In this document: piece by piece, positions 22,101 through 33,595 of the stretch
Numbering within the stretch: the stretch's first letter is position 1
Layout: the number at the start of each line of letters is the position of its first letter
NCBI RefSeq assembly: GCF_032854445.1
Contig: NC_088299.1
Span: 13,571,608 to 13,635,607, forward strand
Length of the DNA stretch: 64,000 bases
Source: Liolophura sinensis
Taxonomy: Eukaryota; Mollusca; Polyplacophora; Chitonida; Chitonidae
Direction: 5' to 3'
Position numbers and translations under genes: made by a program
The notes under the pieces: generated by a model
What the model was told of the DNA's origin: nothing
The model's database searches: none
Seen by the model: only the letters and a program-made list of their open reading frames with translations

Positions 22101-25100
22101 CGCCTTATACATACTGTATGGTAAGCCATCCTGCACAGGTGGGAATCTGTACGAGCTGCAGCTGTATATTAGCTGTGTACATGTTGGCGTCTTATACATA
22201 CTCTATGGTAAGCCATCCTGCACAGGCGGGAATCTGTACAAGCTGCAGCTGTATATTAGCTGTGCACATGTTGGCGTCTTATACATACTCTATGGTAAGC
22301 CATCCTGCACAGGTGGGAATCTGTATGAGCTGCAGCTGTATATTAGCTGTGCACATGTTGGCGTCTTATACATACTCTATGGTAAGCCATCCTGCACAGG
22401 TGGGAATCTGTACAAGCTGCAGCTGTATATTAGCTGTGCACATGTTGGCGTCTTATACATACTCTATGGTAAGCCATCCTGCACAGGTGGGAATCTGCAC
22501 GAGTTGCAGCTGTATATTAGCTGTGCACATGTTGGCGTCTTTATACATACTGTATGGTAAGCCATCATGTACAGGCGGGAATCTGTACGAGCTGCAGCTG
22601 TATATTAGCTGTGCACATGTTGGCGTCTTATACATACTCTATGGTAAGCCATCCTGCACAGGCGGGAATCTGTACGAGCTGCAGCTGTATATTAGCTGTG
22701 CACATGTTGGCGTCTTATACATACTCTATGGTAAGCCATCCTGTACAGGTGGGAATCTGCACGAGTTGCAGCTGTATATTAGCTGTGCACATGTTGGCGT
22801 CTTTATACATACTGTATGGTAAGCCATCCTGCACAGGTGGGAATCTGTATGAGCTGCAGCTGTATATTAGCTGTGCACATGTTGGCGTCTTATACATACT
22901 CTATGGTAAGCCATCCTGCACAGGTGGGAATCTGTACAAGCTGCAGCTGTATATTAGCTGTGCACATGTTGGCGTCTTATACATACTCTATGGTAAGCCA
23001 TCCTGCACAGGTGGGAATCTGTATGAGCTGCAGCTGTATATTAGCTGTGCACATGTTGGCGCCTTATACATACTGTATGGTAAGCCATCCTGTACAGGCG
23101 GGAATCTGCACGAGTTGCAGCTGTATATTAGCTGTGCACATGTTGGCTTCTTATACATACTGTATGGTAAGCCATCCTGTACAGGCGGGAATCTGTACAA
23201 GCTGCAGCTGTATATTAGCTGTGCACATGTTGGCGTCTTATACATACTCTATGGTAAGCCATCCTGTACAGGTGGGAATCTGCACGAGTTGCAGCTGTAT
23301 ATTAGCTGTGCACATGTTGGCGTCTTATACATACTCTATGGTAAGCCATCATGTACAGGCGGGAATCTGTACAAGCTGCAGCTGTATATTAGCTGTGTAC
23401 ATGTTGGCGTCTTATACATACTCTATGGTAAGCCATCCTGCACAGGCGGGAATCTGTACAAGCTGCAGCTGTATATTAGCTGTGCACATGTTGGCGCCTT
23501 ATACATACTGTATGGTAAGCCATCATGTACAGGCGGGAATCTGCACAAGCTGCAGCTGTATATTAGATGTGTACATTTTGGCTTCTTATTCAGATGTGTT
23601 CAGGGACAGAGTTGCAACCTAATCATTCACTTCAAAAGATACATAAAAAGGTATTATAAAACGGGTAGTGTGGTTTTAAGGAAAATAAAGAAAGATTTGT
23701 CCCCCAAAAATTTAAATGTTTTTTTATGTTTGAAGCAAATTTTATATTTCTTAATAATTCTTCTATTTTATCTATATTTTCCGTCAGTGATGGTAAACAT
23801 TCGGAAATGATGTCCTCAGTGAACATACTGGGAATTCAGGACCAGCTTCACGCGCCCAATTCAGGCTCACTCTCTGACAAATAGAGTACTTAATTTCCAG
23901 ACTGACTGATAGGGCCTTATGAAAACCATTAATCTTGAGTTAAAACCATATTTACACCCCAAAAAGAAAGATGAGAAGCTTTTTTGTACTTGCTTATGTT
24001 AAGTCACATCATATGCTCCGTATTAAGAAATAAAAAATAAGCATTTCATGTTTTTTTTAAAAAACAATTAAGGGACCTTGTTTGCTCATTTAGGATAATA
24101 TCATTCTTTAGATTTTCTGCAAATACATTGTTCTTCGAAAGCTTTTTTATAAGCCTTTGAGAAAATCATGCTTTTTAGCCATTTTAATTTACAATTAAAA
24201 CTTTCATCAGTTATTAGCCTTCTGAGAAAATCATGTTCTTTTAGCCATTTTAATTTACAAAAGCTTTCTTCATTAGCTTTTCTGAGAAAATCATGCTCTT
24301 TAGCCATTTTGATTTTCAAAAGCTTTCTTTATTATCCTTTCTGAGAAAATCATGTTCTTTAGCCATTTTAATTCACAAAGGCTTTGCATATTAGCCATGC
24401 TGCAAAACTGTTGTTCTTTTAATGGCCATTTTGCATAGCAGTTGACTTTGGCTTAATAAACTGCCAATTTATAGCAGTCGTATATGGAAAATTAAGATAT
24501 GTAGAAAATGTCTAGGTAAGCCAGTTATAATATCTGATTTTGTCTAAAGATTGTAGGTTTTATTTGAAGGTAGTTGGTGACCTGTGCTTTAACTTACCAT
24601 ATTTCCTCAACCTTTTCGCTTAAGAAAGAACAACTTTTAGTGCAATTTGTGCACTTCTTAATTTGATTTTGGAGACAAAACTACATTAATTTGATTGATC
24701 AATTTCACTGCTTTTTAAAAATTATAATTTTATCAGTCTATCCAAATTAATTCCTTCAAAATATGCTTGAAAAAACACCTTGAAAACATGCGAAAGGTTG
24801 AACAATTAATATATATGTTGTTAGTTCAAATAGAAATTTCCCTAAAACGCTGACTTTGGTCTGGGTTTCAGGATCCTCTAACATTGTAACAGGGGAGACA
24901 AAGAGCTTCTTCAGCTTTGCTAAGTCGGTAAGTGGACAGGCAATGTTTTCTTTTTCCACTGTGTCAAATGCTTATTGTTTTCTGAGACTGAATGGATTCA
25001 GTTTTCTTCATTTATTAAAAAAAATATATTTGAAACATTAAACGTTGCAGTGTTTGGTGTAAAAGACACATAACATTAACACCTGGTTTGTATGTTGCTT

Positions 25101-26750
25101 TGCAACCTTAATTGTATTATGCTGTAAGGGTGGTATATCCAGTCTTTGTCACTGAATACCTCTCACCTGTGTTTTGTGTTTCTCGTTTAACCATCAGTGG
25201 TGGCAGGTGGACAAGATTAGCCCAATCAAACTCTATGATGATAACAAGTCCGTTGCCGGCTTCCAACTTCGTCAGCTGCTCTTCCGACAAGGTGGCGCCA
25301 CCTATGTTCGAAATGTTATGGACAGATTGTTTACCATGTATAAGCAAGGCCAGATCCGACCTATTGTAGACTCTGTGTGGGCGTTTGAAGATGTAAGTTA
25401 TATTTCTTTACTACAAGTTTCTCTGTAAACCTGCAGATGGTCGTGGGTTTTTCCTGGGCTCTGCCTGGTTTCCTCACATCATAACTCTGTCTGTTGTTGT
25501 GAAAAGTGAAACATTCTTGAGTACCGCGTAAAACTTCAATTCTCAGACTGTGTCTTTTTCCTTACAGGTGGGAGATGCAATGACGAAACTCCATGACAGA
25601 AAGAATATTGGAAAAGTTCTGTTAGATCCAAGTCTGCAACCAAAAACTAAGGTACTTAGGTTGTCCATCTGTAGTCCAGATTGTTGCCATAGAAACTGAA
25701 ATGACAGATATGTCATCTTGGCACAGCCAGTAAATAATCAGTGAGTCCCAAGTAGACAATAAATATTACACTTTGGTGTTGGGGATTTCCCCCGTGCTAC
25801 AAATTAAGAGTTCTTACATCAGGTGGGATTTTGAAAACAAATGTACCCTAATTCCTCAATCTTTTAGCGTGTGAAAGATCAACTTTCAGTGCAGTTTAAG
25901 CACATTTTTAATTTGATTTTGAAGACAAAACTACATTGGATGGATTGGCCACAAAAAGTATAATTTTATCAGTCAACACAGAATAATGCCTTCGGAATAA
26001 GCTTGAATAAACACCTTGCAAACAAGTGAAAAAGTTGAATTACACAAGTTCAAATCTGAATTGTCAACAGAAAAGACAGCCAGATTAAATTTATACATAC
26101 ATCTATAAAACATCCCATGTTAAGTTTATAAAGCATAAATTTTTGTCTTTTTGGTGTTGCATAACGGAGATATCAAAGTTCAAAGTAAGCAAAATCATAC
26201 ACATTGAGAAAACAGCTGCCATCCTATTAGGTTTGATCAATTGCATATAGGTACAAGTTATCTCTGTAACCTGATAACACAGCTTTGTCTGCTTATGTCA
26301 CTCAAGCTGTGGTTTGCTTTTAAACACGTGTGTGCGTTAGGAACGATGTGACATCATACTAAAGTTTCATATGAATTCCAGATTAAAAATTGATTTATTG
26401 AGTTACTTTACACATCAGAAAAATAGTTTTTGATCTGAGGCCTCCCCTCCTTCTGAGTAATTCAGGTTATGTTTTAAACAAAATTGTTGTCCATTGTCAA
26501 ATATAACACTCTAAGAGCTGTCTGCCATCACTGGTACCTGAATTTTGCATTCTCGACTGAGCATCAAACAGTGCATAAATGCAATGCCAGTAGTCTGTGA
26601 CAAATCTCTTTTGACTCTTCCCATCCTGACCTTCCATTAAAGGAGACGATCAATGTTACTGTTACCATGGTTACACTTCAGACAAGCGCGGACGCTGCGC
26701 CAGCTGCAGAAGACACGGAGAAGAAGGAGTGCCAGAACGGAGACCAGTAG
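16107..26750 (+). CDS. VAT1: Synaptic vesicle membrane protein VAT-1 homologue
   Basis: Nine coding exons: 16107-16300, 17545-17674, 18534-18749, 19981-20123, 20364-20467, 24872-24927, 25198-25392, 25568-25651, 26682-26750. All junctions keep phase and total 396 codons plus stop (human VAT1 393). VAT1 is a zinc-lacking medium-chain dehydrogenase/reductase-like, NADPH-binding protein linked to vesicle and mitochondrial membranes. Recognised stretches: VKACGLNFLDLMVRQGVID, MGFECSGEV, the nucleotide-binding SAGGGVGHAVCQLC (about 174-187), VTVFGTASYHKHEA, SPEGVDIVLD, YNQGHI-like YKQGQIRP, and IGKVLLDP near the C terminus. The ATG at 16107 is the first in frame; the frame upstream is open but has no ATG. 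Intron 5 is 4.4 kb and mostly an 87-bp array copying the exon 5 donor. Donors are GTRAG-like except GTACTT after exon 8. VAT1L is the alternative name. Confidence 0.95.
18050..18242 (+). mobile_element. MITE-like element, family 1, copy 2 (degenerate)
   Basis: Matches the internal part of the family (TATTCTGAGGGTATTATTCT, TGTGGCTTTGCCTCCAAA) and keeps the right end GTGAAAGGTTGAGGAA; the left terminus has decayed. It lies in VAT1 intron 2. Confidence 0.5.
18437..18492 (-). mobile_element. SINE family A, terminal fragment
   Basis: TTTGATTGGTGTTTTACGCC then GTACTCAAGAATATT, the reverse complement of the SINE 3' end. In VAT1 intron 2, about 40 bp before exon 3. Confidence 0.75.
18815..19060. repeat. 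About 60-bp tandem repeat, 4-5 units, VAT1 intron 3
   Basis: The core ACAACCTTGACCTCCATAAC, then AAATTTCAGGAATG and a T run, recurs with variable T-run length. It begins about 65 bp after the exon 3 donor and does not include exon sequence. Confidence 0.85.
19754..19927 (+). mobile_element. SINE family A, headless copy
   Basis: From CTGCCTCTCCAGGCGTACTT through GGTTTCCTCTCACCATAATG, AAGTGAAATATTCTTGAG and an (AAATA)n tail. It lies in VAT1 intron 3, about 50 bp before exon 4. Confidence 0.82.
20454..23594 (+). repeat. 87-bp tandem array, about 36 units, built on the VAT1 exon 5 splice donor
   Basis: Unit 1 starts inside VAT1 exon 5: its last 14 bases (ATACATACTCTATG) and donor GTAAGC recur at the junction of nearly every unit. 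Spacing is exactly 87 bp except two units with one extra T (about 22541 and 22803). The unit continues CATCCTGCACAGGCGGGAAT and ends TGCACATGTTGGCGTCTTAT. Divergence between units is a few percent, implying recent amplification. Since 87 is divisible by three and stops are rare, long open frames run through the array; I regard these as by-products. Two junctions (about 21251 and 21686) read GGAAAG and have lost GT; one (20551) has TAA. Confidence 0.97.
24130..24420. repeat. About 62-bp tandem repeat, 4-5 units, VAT1 intron 5
   Basis: The phrase CTGAGAAAATCATGTTCTTT, then AGCCATTTTAATTTACAAA and a GCTTTCTT segment, recurs four to five times. It is separate from the 87-bp array. Confidence 0.82.
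24600..24812 (-). mobile_element. MITE-like element, family 1, copy 3
   Basis: The left end TTCCTCAACCTTTTCGC and right end GCGAAAGGTTGAACAATT are inverted repeats. The interior (GATTTTGGAGACAAAACTAC) is in reverse orientation to copy 1. In VAT1 intron 5, about 60 bp before exon 6. Confidence 0.7.
25424..25540 (+). mobile_element. SINE family A, 3' fragment
   Basis: CTGCAGATGGTCGTGGGTTT, CTCTGCCTGGTTTCCTCACA and CATTCTTGAGTACCGCGTAA. It occupies most of the short intron between VAT1 exons 7 and 8. Confidence 0.8.
25855..26042 (-). mobile_element. MITE-like element, family 1, copy 4
   Basis: Starts ATTCCTCAATCTTTTAGCG and ends GTGAAAAAGTTGAATT. The interior shares GATTTTGAAGACAAAACTAC with copy 3. 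In VAT1 intron 8. Confidence 0.65.
26105..26231 (-). repeat. Dispersed repeat, family 3
   Basis: The reverse complement of this segment (GTTATGCAACACC, AAAGACAAAAATTTATGC, TTGCTTACTTTGAACT) resembles 47041-47155 over about 110 bp. Its nature is unknown; I see no coding capacity. Confidence 0.45.
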
Positions 26751-26814
26751 CTAGGACAGCCCCAGGATACGAGGTAAGCCTGGGTAAGATGCGCTGGTGG
26801 TATAATTGTATTAG

Positions 26815-26912
26815 CCTTCATAGCCTGGTTGTTAGCACACTAGGTCGATATGAGTTCAATTCCAGCTCAGACTGGCTTTATCTCCGGTCATATGTGGGAT
26901 GGTCGTGAGACT
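26815..26912 (+). mobile_element. SINE family A, 5' head fragment
   Basis: CCTGGTTGTTAGCACACTAG, then GAGTTCAATTCCAGCTCA and a GGCTTTATCTCCGGTCATAT segment: the tRNA-like head and the start of the body without the 3' end. Confidence 0.7.
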
Positions 26913-27412
26913 TTACTTTCATTATGTGACAAGTCAGACAACTTCAACCATATTACCTAACAAATGAGTGGGTTTGAAACCAAGTTATTTGAAGGTTTCT
27001 CAAAACTGTCTAAAATATACAAATACACTGGTGCATACTTGTGGGTTTTCTCAGAATTATCTGCAATTCAGTACATTGCCGCTAAATCATATGGAGAGAG
27101 TTATTTGGCAATTTCTTTCAATCATCCAACAGGTCACTTGGTTTCCATCAACAGTTGTTTGCAACATTTTTTTCATCAATTGTCTGACAAATCAGTGGAT
27201 TTCCATCAACAAATGTTTGGGGTATTTTCTTGCAGTTATCTTGCAAATCTTTGGGTGGGTTTCTCAACTATTTAACAGAACTTAAGAGGACAGCAGTCAT
27301 GAGTTACAAAGAATTTGCCAAGTGGCTCACCACCATAAGTTATGGTTGGGTTTGCCTGTACCTATGTAACTAAGTTCTCCAGCAGAATCTATTTCTGGTT
27401 GGTTATTTCAAA

Positions 27413-27628
27413 GACCAGGGGTGGATTCCACAAAGATGTTTCTGACTTAAGTCAAAATTTAAAACATCACAATGTTTAGTTTTCGGTAGTGGAAGATGAA
27501 AGTTTGACACATTGGTCTGAAGATAACATTCAGAATTTTCATTTACAGGGCTCAAAAAGAAGCTCTAAAATTCTATTTTAAATCTTTGACGTAAGTCAAA
27601 ACTGGCTTTGTGGAATCTGCCCCTGGAT
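27413..27628. mobile_element. TIR element, family 2, copy 1
   Basis: Left end GGGGTGGATTCCACAAAG, then TGACTTAAGTCAAAATTT. Right end ACGTAAGTCAAAACTGG, then CTTTGTGGAATCTGCCCCTG, which is the inverted form of the left. About 215 bp, non-coding, like a MITE with long imperfect terminal inverted repeats. Confidence 0.6.
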
Positions 27629-27639
27629 CATGAGCCAAT

Positions 27640-27845
27640 CTCAGACAGAAGTCAAGATTTCAGTTCACTTTAACATTGTTATTTCTTATGTACCGGTAAC
27701 AAGGTCAAAATATTGCTTGACAACATAAATTAAGTTTTAAAATAGCTTTTGGCTGAAATAACGGAAAGGAACACACCAAGTTAAAAGAATGAAATTTTGA
27801 CTTAAGTCTACGGTTGCTTTGTAATCTCAGGGGACTTGACAGATC
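27640..27845 (+). mobile_element. TIR element, family 2, copy 2
   Basis: Shares the interior TTGTTATTTCTTATGTACCG, CAAAATATTGCTTG and AAATAACGGAAAGGAACA with the copy at 38438. Inverted AAGTCAAGATTT and TTTTGACTTAAGTC lie near the ends. Confidence 0.5.
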
Positions 27846-27997
27846 CATTTGCTGTGGGTGCCATTCATAACTGACCAGATTTGGTTTAGCTGATACAGCC
27901 CCAGTATGCATGAATAACTCATGGAGAGACATTCTCAAGCCTCTCTTCATCTTTATCTTGGAAACTGAACCCAAAATGTAATTTCAAGTAACTTATT

Positions 27998-28180
27998 ATT
28001 TTCCTCTCTGGTTGTACGTGAGAGGGTCAGCCAGTGACCTGCGGATGGTTGTGGGTTTCTCCCAGTCCCTGCCCTGATTCATTCTAACATAATGCTGGCC
28101 GCCTACATACAAGTGGAATAGTCTTGAGTACGGCGTAAAACCAAATAACCAAGCCAAGTCAAATAAATAAATAAATATTT
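27998..28180 (+). mobile_element. SINE family A, headless copy
   Basis: CCTCTCTGGTTGTACGTGAG, GACCTGCGGATGGTTGTGGG, AATGCTGGCCGCC, TCTTGAGTACGGCGTAAAA, and an (AAATA)n tail followed by a T run. Confidence 0.82.
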
Positions 28181-29989
28181 TTTTTTTTCGTCTACTATTT
28201 CCACAGTAACTGACCTCCTCCCACCCAGGCAATGACTGTGAACTCTGGCCCCTAAAGCCCTGTTACTGCTGAAAAAGTTCTGACGGCATGTTGACCCATT
28301 AACACAGAATTCTGGGATATAAGCTTTGAACCTTGCTTCTCTTCCTCTGCATACTAATAAGCTGGAGACTTCCTTTTAAATTTTTCACTCACTAGATGTA
28401 TATATTAATGTCACTACTTTATTGATTAACTTGTAACTTGTTCGTAAATACTCATTTGCATTTAAACTCCTGTGAGTAAGTACAGTGTGCCAAGCAGATA
28501 TTGTAAGCCCTTGCTCTTCATTCAATGTCTTCAACGTAACTGTAGACTAGAAACTAGCAGACATATATGTAAAAAATGTTTTGAATTTTAAAACTTAACA
28601 GTATCATTATCTACTCAAGAAAAGAGGAATAAATTTTCCTAGTCATTAAGCACATCTACATCTTGAAGTAGAATAAATCAGTGGATATGGAGGGAGTTTT
28701 AGAATGTTATTAAAGTCATAAATGTTTTTGATGTCAATGGAAGCACAGTTAATCTAAATTATAGCTAAAAATTCCTTGTTTACATTTTTGTTGTAATATT
28801 TTTCTTGTTCATTTGCCTGTAGTGCTTAGAAAAATGACTTAATCAAATCTTTATGACAAGTGTCTATAGAAAGGGGCAAGTATTTGTTTGAAGATATTCA
28901 CAAATTCCAATACATCCAAAAATATATTGCCTCTTGTATCTATAACTCTTTCTTTTGCTTTAAGTTTTTTTCCTGTGATAGAAATACAGTGTCTTTTAAG
29001 AGCTACCGATATTCATATACGTATATATGTATGAAAATGTGAAGAAGAAAAACATTTTATTGTGATGGCCAGGTTTAAATCCTATGTGATGCAAAGCATA
29101 GCAGCTTTGGGTGAAATCTGTGAGTTGTTAATGTTGAGTGGTACTTAAATTATAAAATGTAGAGATGCACATTGTTATGCATGCGTGAATACATGGGATT
29201 GTATGCTACAGTGCACCTGTTGTTTGCTCTTAACTCAGTTTGAATCTCTTGACTAGATTATATAACAACGGCAGTCTAATATGAGATTAAAACCCTTTAA
29301 TTACCCAAGTTGATTAGTAAGAAACCACTTCGACAAAAAGTTGTATTGTAGTTTCATCAGGCAGTGGTATTGTGTACTGTGCTAGCTTCAGTTATAGAAG
29401 TCAAGAAGCCTATCTTGTTAACTGTGAGTTGTCTCTACATATAAATGTACATATATACTGTAATTGCCACAGAAAAAAAACCAAAAACACACCAATATTG
29501 AGTATGATATAGTGTGGTTTTACCAGAATCACAGTTTCATGCTTCTTCTGTAGAGGGATTTTAACCATGCACAAACTTGTCTAACAAATTTCTGACATGC
29601 AGTTGTTGAACACACTGGTGTTGCTCTACTTGACTCAAATCCCATCTTCTTGTTGCCATGTTTATACTTGTTGCGATAATATCGTCATGGCACTGTGGTT
29701 GTTGAAATGGTTTACACTGCACAACTTGTGCTGGCATGAGCTCATGAGTTTGACATGATGAATTCTGTTATTGCTGTATATATAAGACTTCTCCTTTTTG
29801 TTGATCCAGTAAATTGAACTATGACAGTGAAGTTGTGCCATAGATTTGGACTGTTGCCACCTCAGGTGACCGATATGATTAAATCACGTTCCACATGGCT
29901 ACACTCACGAATATCTTGTATTAATACCAATGGTTTTGCCAATTGTTGACCATAATGATCGGACCGTGTGCCACCTTCAGGAATAGCTG

Positions 29990-30130
29990 GTATCATTGCC
30001 AATGATGTTGCCACTAGCTTACGTAGTGCAACCAGGTTAAATAAGGAATAGCTGGTATCATTGCCAATGGTATACATTCAGGAATAGCTGGTCATATTAC
30101 CAGTGATGTTGCCACCAAGAAAATTGCCAC
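29990..30130. repeat. Short tandem repeat, AGGAATAGCTGGTATCATTG
   Basis: The phrase GGAATAGCTGGTATCATTGC occurs about three times between 29990 and 30110 with unequal spacing; related GTTGCCAC phrases extend it on both sides. Confidence 0.6.
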
Positions 30131-31770
30131 ATGTACCATACCTAACCATGATCAGATCTGTTGACATGTCCACCTGGCCAAAATGGCCAAACTCATTGCC
30201 ACAACCAGAACCATGGCCCACCCTATACACAGGCAGAACATGCCCCAGATATTCTTGCCAGCCACTGAACATTCCAGCTGAACACGAAACATTGCTGCTT
30301 GTATTGTGCCATCTTTATGTACATGCATGGGCATATAAAATGTCAGCGAACTTAGCTCCAGTTCCCAGATCCTGGTTGGATGCTTAAAACTGGATATCGA
30401 ACTGGGAGCTAACTTCAAATAGATGCAGACAAATGCACCCAGAAGGCAGTAAAGTTGAAAACCTCCTATTGTACTAGGTCTGAAACTGTACAAGTATGTA
30501 AAGCTGTAATAACCTCATTGATATCTGAAATAGAATGTAATTCATAAATGCAACATTGTTTGGTATACAAAAAGTTTACAAATGCTTAAGTTTTAAGACT
30601 ATTTAGATATATATTAAAGTTGTCTCTGTCTAAATAAGAATAAATGATAGTTAAATATAAAAAGAATTATTGACTTAAATGGTTGTGATTCAGAGAAGAA
30701 GTTTGCACTGTTAACTCGCACCGGACTGCTGCGTTTATAAAAACTTTTTTTGTTAACAAATGTTGATCAGTGGCTTTAAATGACCTGAAGGAAGGCTCAA
30801 ATTTGTCCATGTTGTCTTTAAGGTCAAAAGGGCAACACTGTTCTCTCTGATCCAATCAGAATGTTACATTCAGACCAGTTCAACTGACTGAATCTAATCA
30901 AGATGATAATATACGCATGTTAATCAAGGTCTTTTGCTTACAGACTACCTTAAGTGACCACTAGTGACTAAAATATGCCAAAAACAACTTTGAATCCCAC
31001 GCGAACAAACTGACCACTGATCATGGAAAGATAACGCTCTGAACACTGACCAGTTTAATTATCAGAGATTATACACATGTATATCACATCATACAGATAT
31101 AAAAATTTTTATGTACAATGTAGTTCAATCAATATTTACACCTCAAGAGTATTACCGAAATTTAGTGTTCCATTATGCAGAATATTGCAATATTCTGTCA
31201 AACTGAAAAATTTTCTCTCCACAATACGAAGATGCATTAGAATTTCATGCTAAACTAAAAACTTATCTACGTCCTAATTACATGTATTAGTGGACTTTTA
31301 ACTTAAACGTATTATCAATCAATGTAGATATTATGATCGGAACTATTTTTTGTGATTTAATAGACACTTTTAGACTTGCTGTAGAAGCAGGCTATTTTTG
31401 TAGTGTTAGTCCAGTATTATGTCAGTTGTTAGCTGAAGTTTAACTTGTGACTTACAATGTTTTATGTAGAGACAGATTATTGACATTATTGTTTCCAGAA
31501 AGCTGTTTGTTGTGATTTTTGTGGCAATAAAGCTGTTGTTGACGTATATGTTTGTTCCCTTTGTTTTAACAACCATGCAGTATGCAGTATATAGGATTAA
31601 AAACATGGAATTTAAAACATAACTTTTTTTTAATATTTGCTCTAGCATTCTTCAAACTCATGCAAAACCTGAACAAGTGAATTAATAAATTTTATCAATG
31701 ACTGCACACTGACCCCTGGGAAAGCACATGATATTCTACCATGATATTATATAAGTTATGTAAAGAATTA

Positions 31771-32026
31771 GGGGGCCTCCGTGGCTCAGTTGGTTAGCGC
31801 ACTAGCGCAATGTAATGACCTGGAAGCCTCTCACCAATGCGGTCGGTGTAAGTTCAAGTCCAGCTCATGCTGGCTTCCTCTCCAGCCGTATGTGGGAAGG
31901 TCTGACAGCAACCTGCGGATGGTCGTGGGTTTTCTCCGGGCTCTGCCCGGTTTCCTCCCACCCTAATGCTGGCCGCTGTCGTATAAGTGAAATATTCTTG
32001 AGTACGGCATAAAACACCAATCAAAA
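31771..32026 (+). mobile_element. SINE family A, full-length reference copy
   Basis: A tRNA-like head with A-box region GTGGCTCAGTTGGTTAGCGC and B-box region GTAAGTTCAAGTCCAGCTC. The body is TGCTGGCTTCCTCTCCAGCC, GTGGGAAGGTCTGACAGC, GGATGGTCGTGGGTTTTCTC and GGTTTCCTCCCACCCTAATG, and the 3' end is GTGAAATATTCTTGAGTACG, GCATAAAACACCAATC and an A-rich tail. It is about 255 bp and the least decayed copy here. Such elements are transcribed by RNA polymerase III and mobilised by LINE reverse transcriptase. Confidence 0.93.
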
Positions 32027-32057
32027 AAAAAGAATTAGAGATTATGCATTGTGTCCT

Positions 32058-32180
32058 ATGTCTGTTGCCGAATTGCCATCCTGTGAATGATCATGGGTTT
32101 CCTCCACCAACAATGCAATCCATTGTCATTCAAGTGAAATATCCTTAAATACTGTGTAAAACACCAGTTAAATGAATAAA
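32058..32180 (+). mobile_element. SINE family A, diverged 3' fragment
   Basis: TGTCTGTTGCCGAATTGCCA through GGTTTCCTCCACCAAC, AAGTGAAATATCCTTAAATA and AAACACCAGTTAAATGAAT. It abuts the array beginning at 32236. Confidence 0.7.
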
Positions 32181-32235
32181 ATTTAGTACTGTACACTGCT
32201 CTTGGTAGACACGCATCCTGTACAGTTGCCATCTG

Positions 32236-33595
32236 CAATAAACTGGCCAGAAGGGCATCGGGTCAAGTTCCAGTATGGTAACACACTGGGCGGACAGGCA
32301 TCGAGTCAAGTTCCAGTATGGCGACACACCGGTCAAGTTACAGTATGGTGACACACTGGGCAGACAGGCATCAGGACAAGTTCCAGTATGGTGACACAGT
32401 GGGCAGACAGGCATCAGGTCAAGTTCCAGTATGGTGACATACGGGACAGACAGGCATCGGGTCAAGTTCCAGTATGGTGACACACTGGGCAGACAGGCAT
32501 CAGGTCAAGTTCCAGTATGGTAACATACGGGACAGACAGACATCAGGTCAAGTTCCAGTATGGTAACATACAGGACAGACAGGCATCGGGTCAAGTTCCA
32601 GTATGGTGACACACTGGGCAGACAGGCATCAGGTCAAGTTCCAGTATGGTAACATACGGGACAGACAGGCATAGGGTCAAGTTCCAGTATGGTAACATAC
32701 GGGACAGACAGGCATCGGGTCAAGTTCCAGCATGGTGACACACTGGGTAGAAAGGCACCAGGTCAAGTTCCAGTATGGTGACACACTGGGCAGAAAGGCA
32801 CCAAGTCAAGTTCCAGTATGGTAACATATGGGACAGACAGGCATCGGGTCAAGTTCCAGTATGGTAACATACGGGATAGACAGGCATCGGGTCAAGTTCC
32901 AGTATGGTGACACACTGGGCAGAAAGGCACTGGGTCAAGTTCCAGTATGGTGACATACGGGACAGACAGGCATCGGGTCAAGTTCCAGTATGGTGACATA
33001 CGGGACAGACAGGCATCAGGTCAAGTTCCAGTATGGTAACATACGGGACAGACAGGCATCGGGTCAAGTTCCAGTATGGTAACATACGGGACAGACAGGC
33101 ATCGGGTCAAGTTCCAGTATGGTGACACACTGGGCGGACAGGCACTGGGTCAAGTTCCAGTAAGATGACACACAGGGCAGACAGCCATCGGGTCAAGTTT
33201 CAGTATGGTGACACACTGTGCAGAAAGGCACCGAGTCAAGTTCCAGTATTGTGACACACTGGGCATATGGGCAACGTGTCAAGTTTCAGTATGGTAACAC
33301 ACTGGGCGGACAGGCATCGGGTCAAGTTCCAGTATGGTAACATATGGGACAGACAGGCATCGGGTCAAGTTCCAGTATGGTGACACTCTGGGCATATAGG
33401 CAACGTGTCAAGTTTCAGTATGGTAACACACTGGGCGCACAGGCATCGGGTCAAGTTCCAGTATGGTAACATATGGGCATATGGGCAACGTGTCAAGTTT
33501 CAGTATGGTGACACACTGGGCATATGGGCAACGTGTCAAGTTTCAGTATGGTAACACACTGGGCATATGGGCAACGTGTCAAGTTTCAGTGCAGT
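32236..33595. repeat. 43-bp tandem array, about 31 units
   Basis: The consensus is GGTCAAGTTCCAGTATGGTG, ACACACTGGGCAGACAGG, CATCG, with variants GTAACATACGGGACAGA and GGCATATGGGCAACGT. Variant types cluster toward one end, as expected from unequal exchange. Intergenic, on the 3' side of both flanking genes. Confidence 0.96.

Noticed and set aside
20465-23810. Very long forward open frames (785 and 418 codons) between VAT1 exons 5 and 6
   Set aside because: They are translations of the 87-bp non-stop repeat; the frames exist because the period is divisible by three, and the region is intron 5 of VAT1.
31771-31860. A tRNA gene with A and B boxes
   Set aside because: The segment is the head of a SINE with a conserved non-tRNA body and an A-rich tail; the same head recurs in other copies.
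32236-33595. CRISPR-like regular repeats
   Set aside because: Units are contiguous and similar throughout, with no unique spacers, and the genome is eukaryotic.
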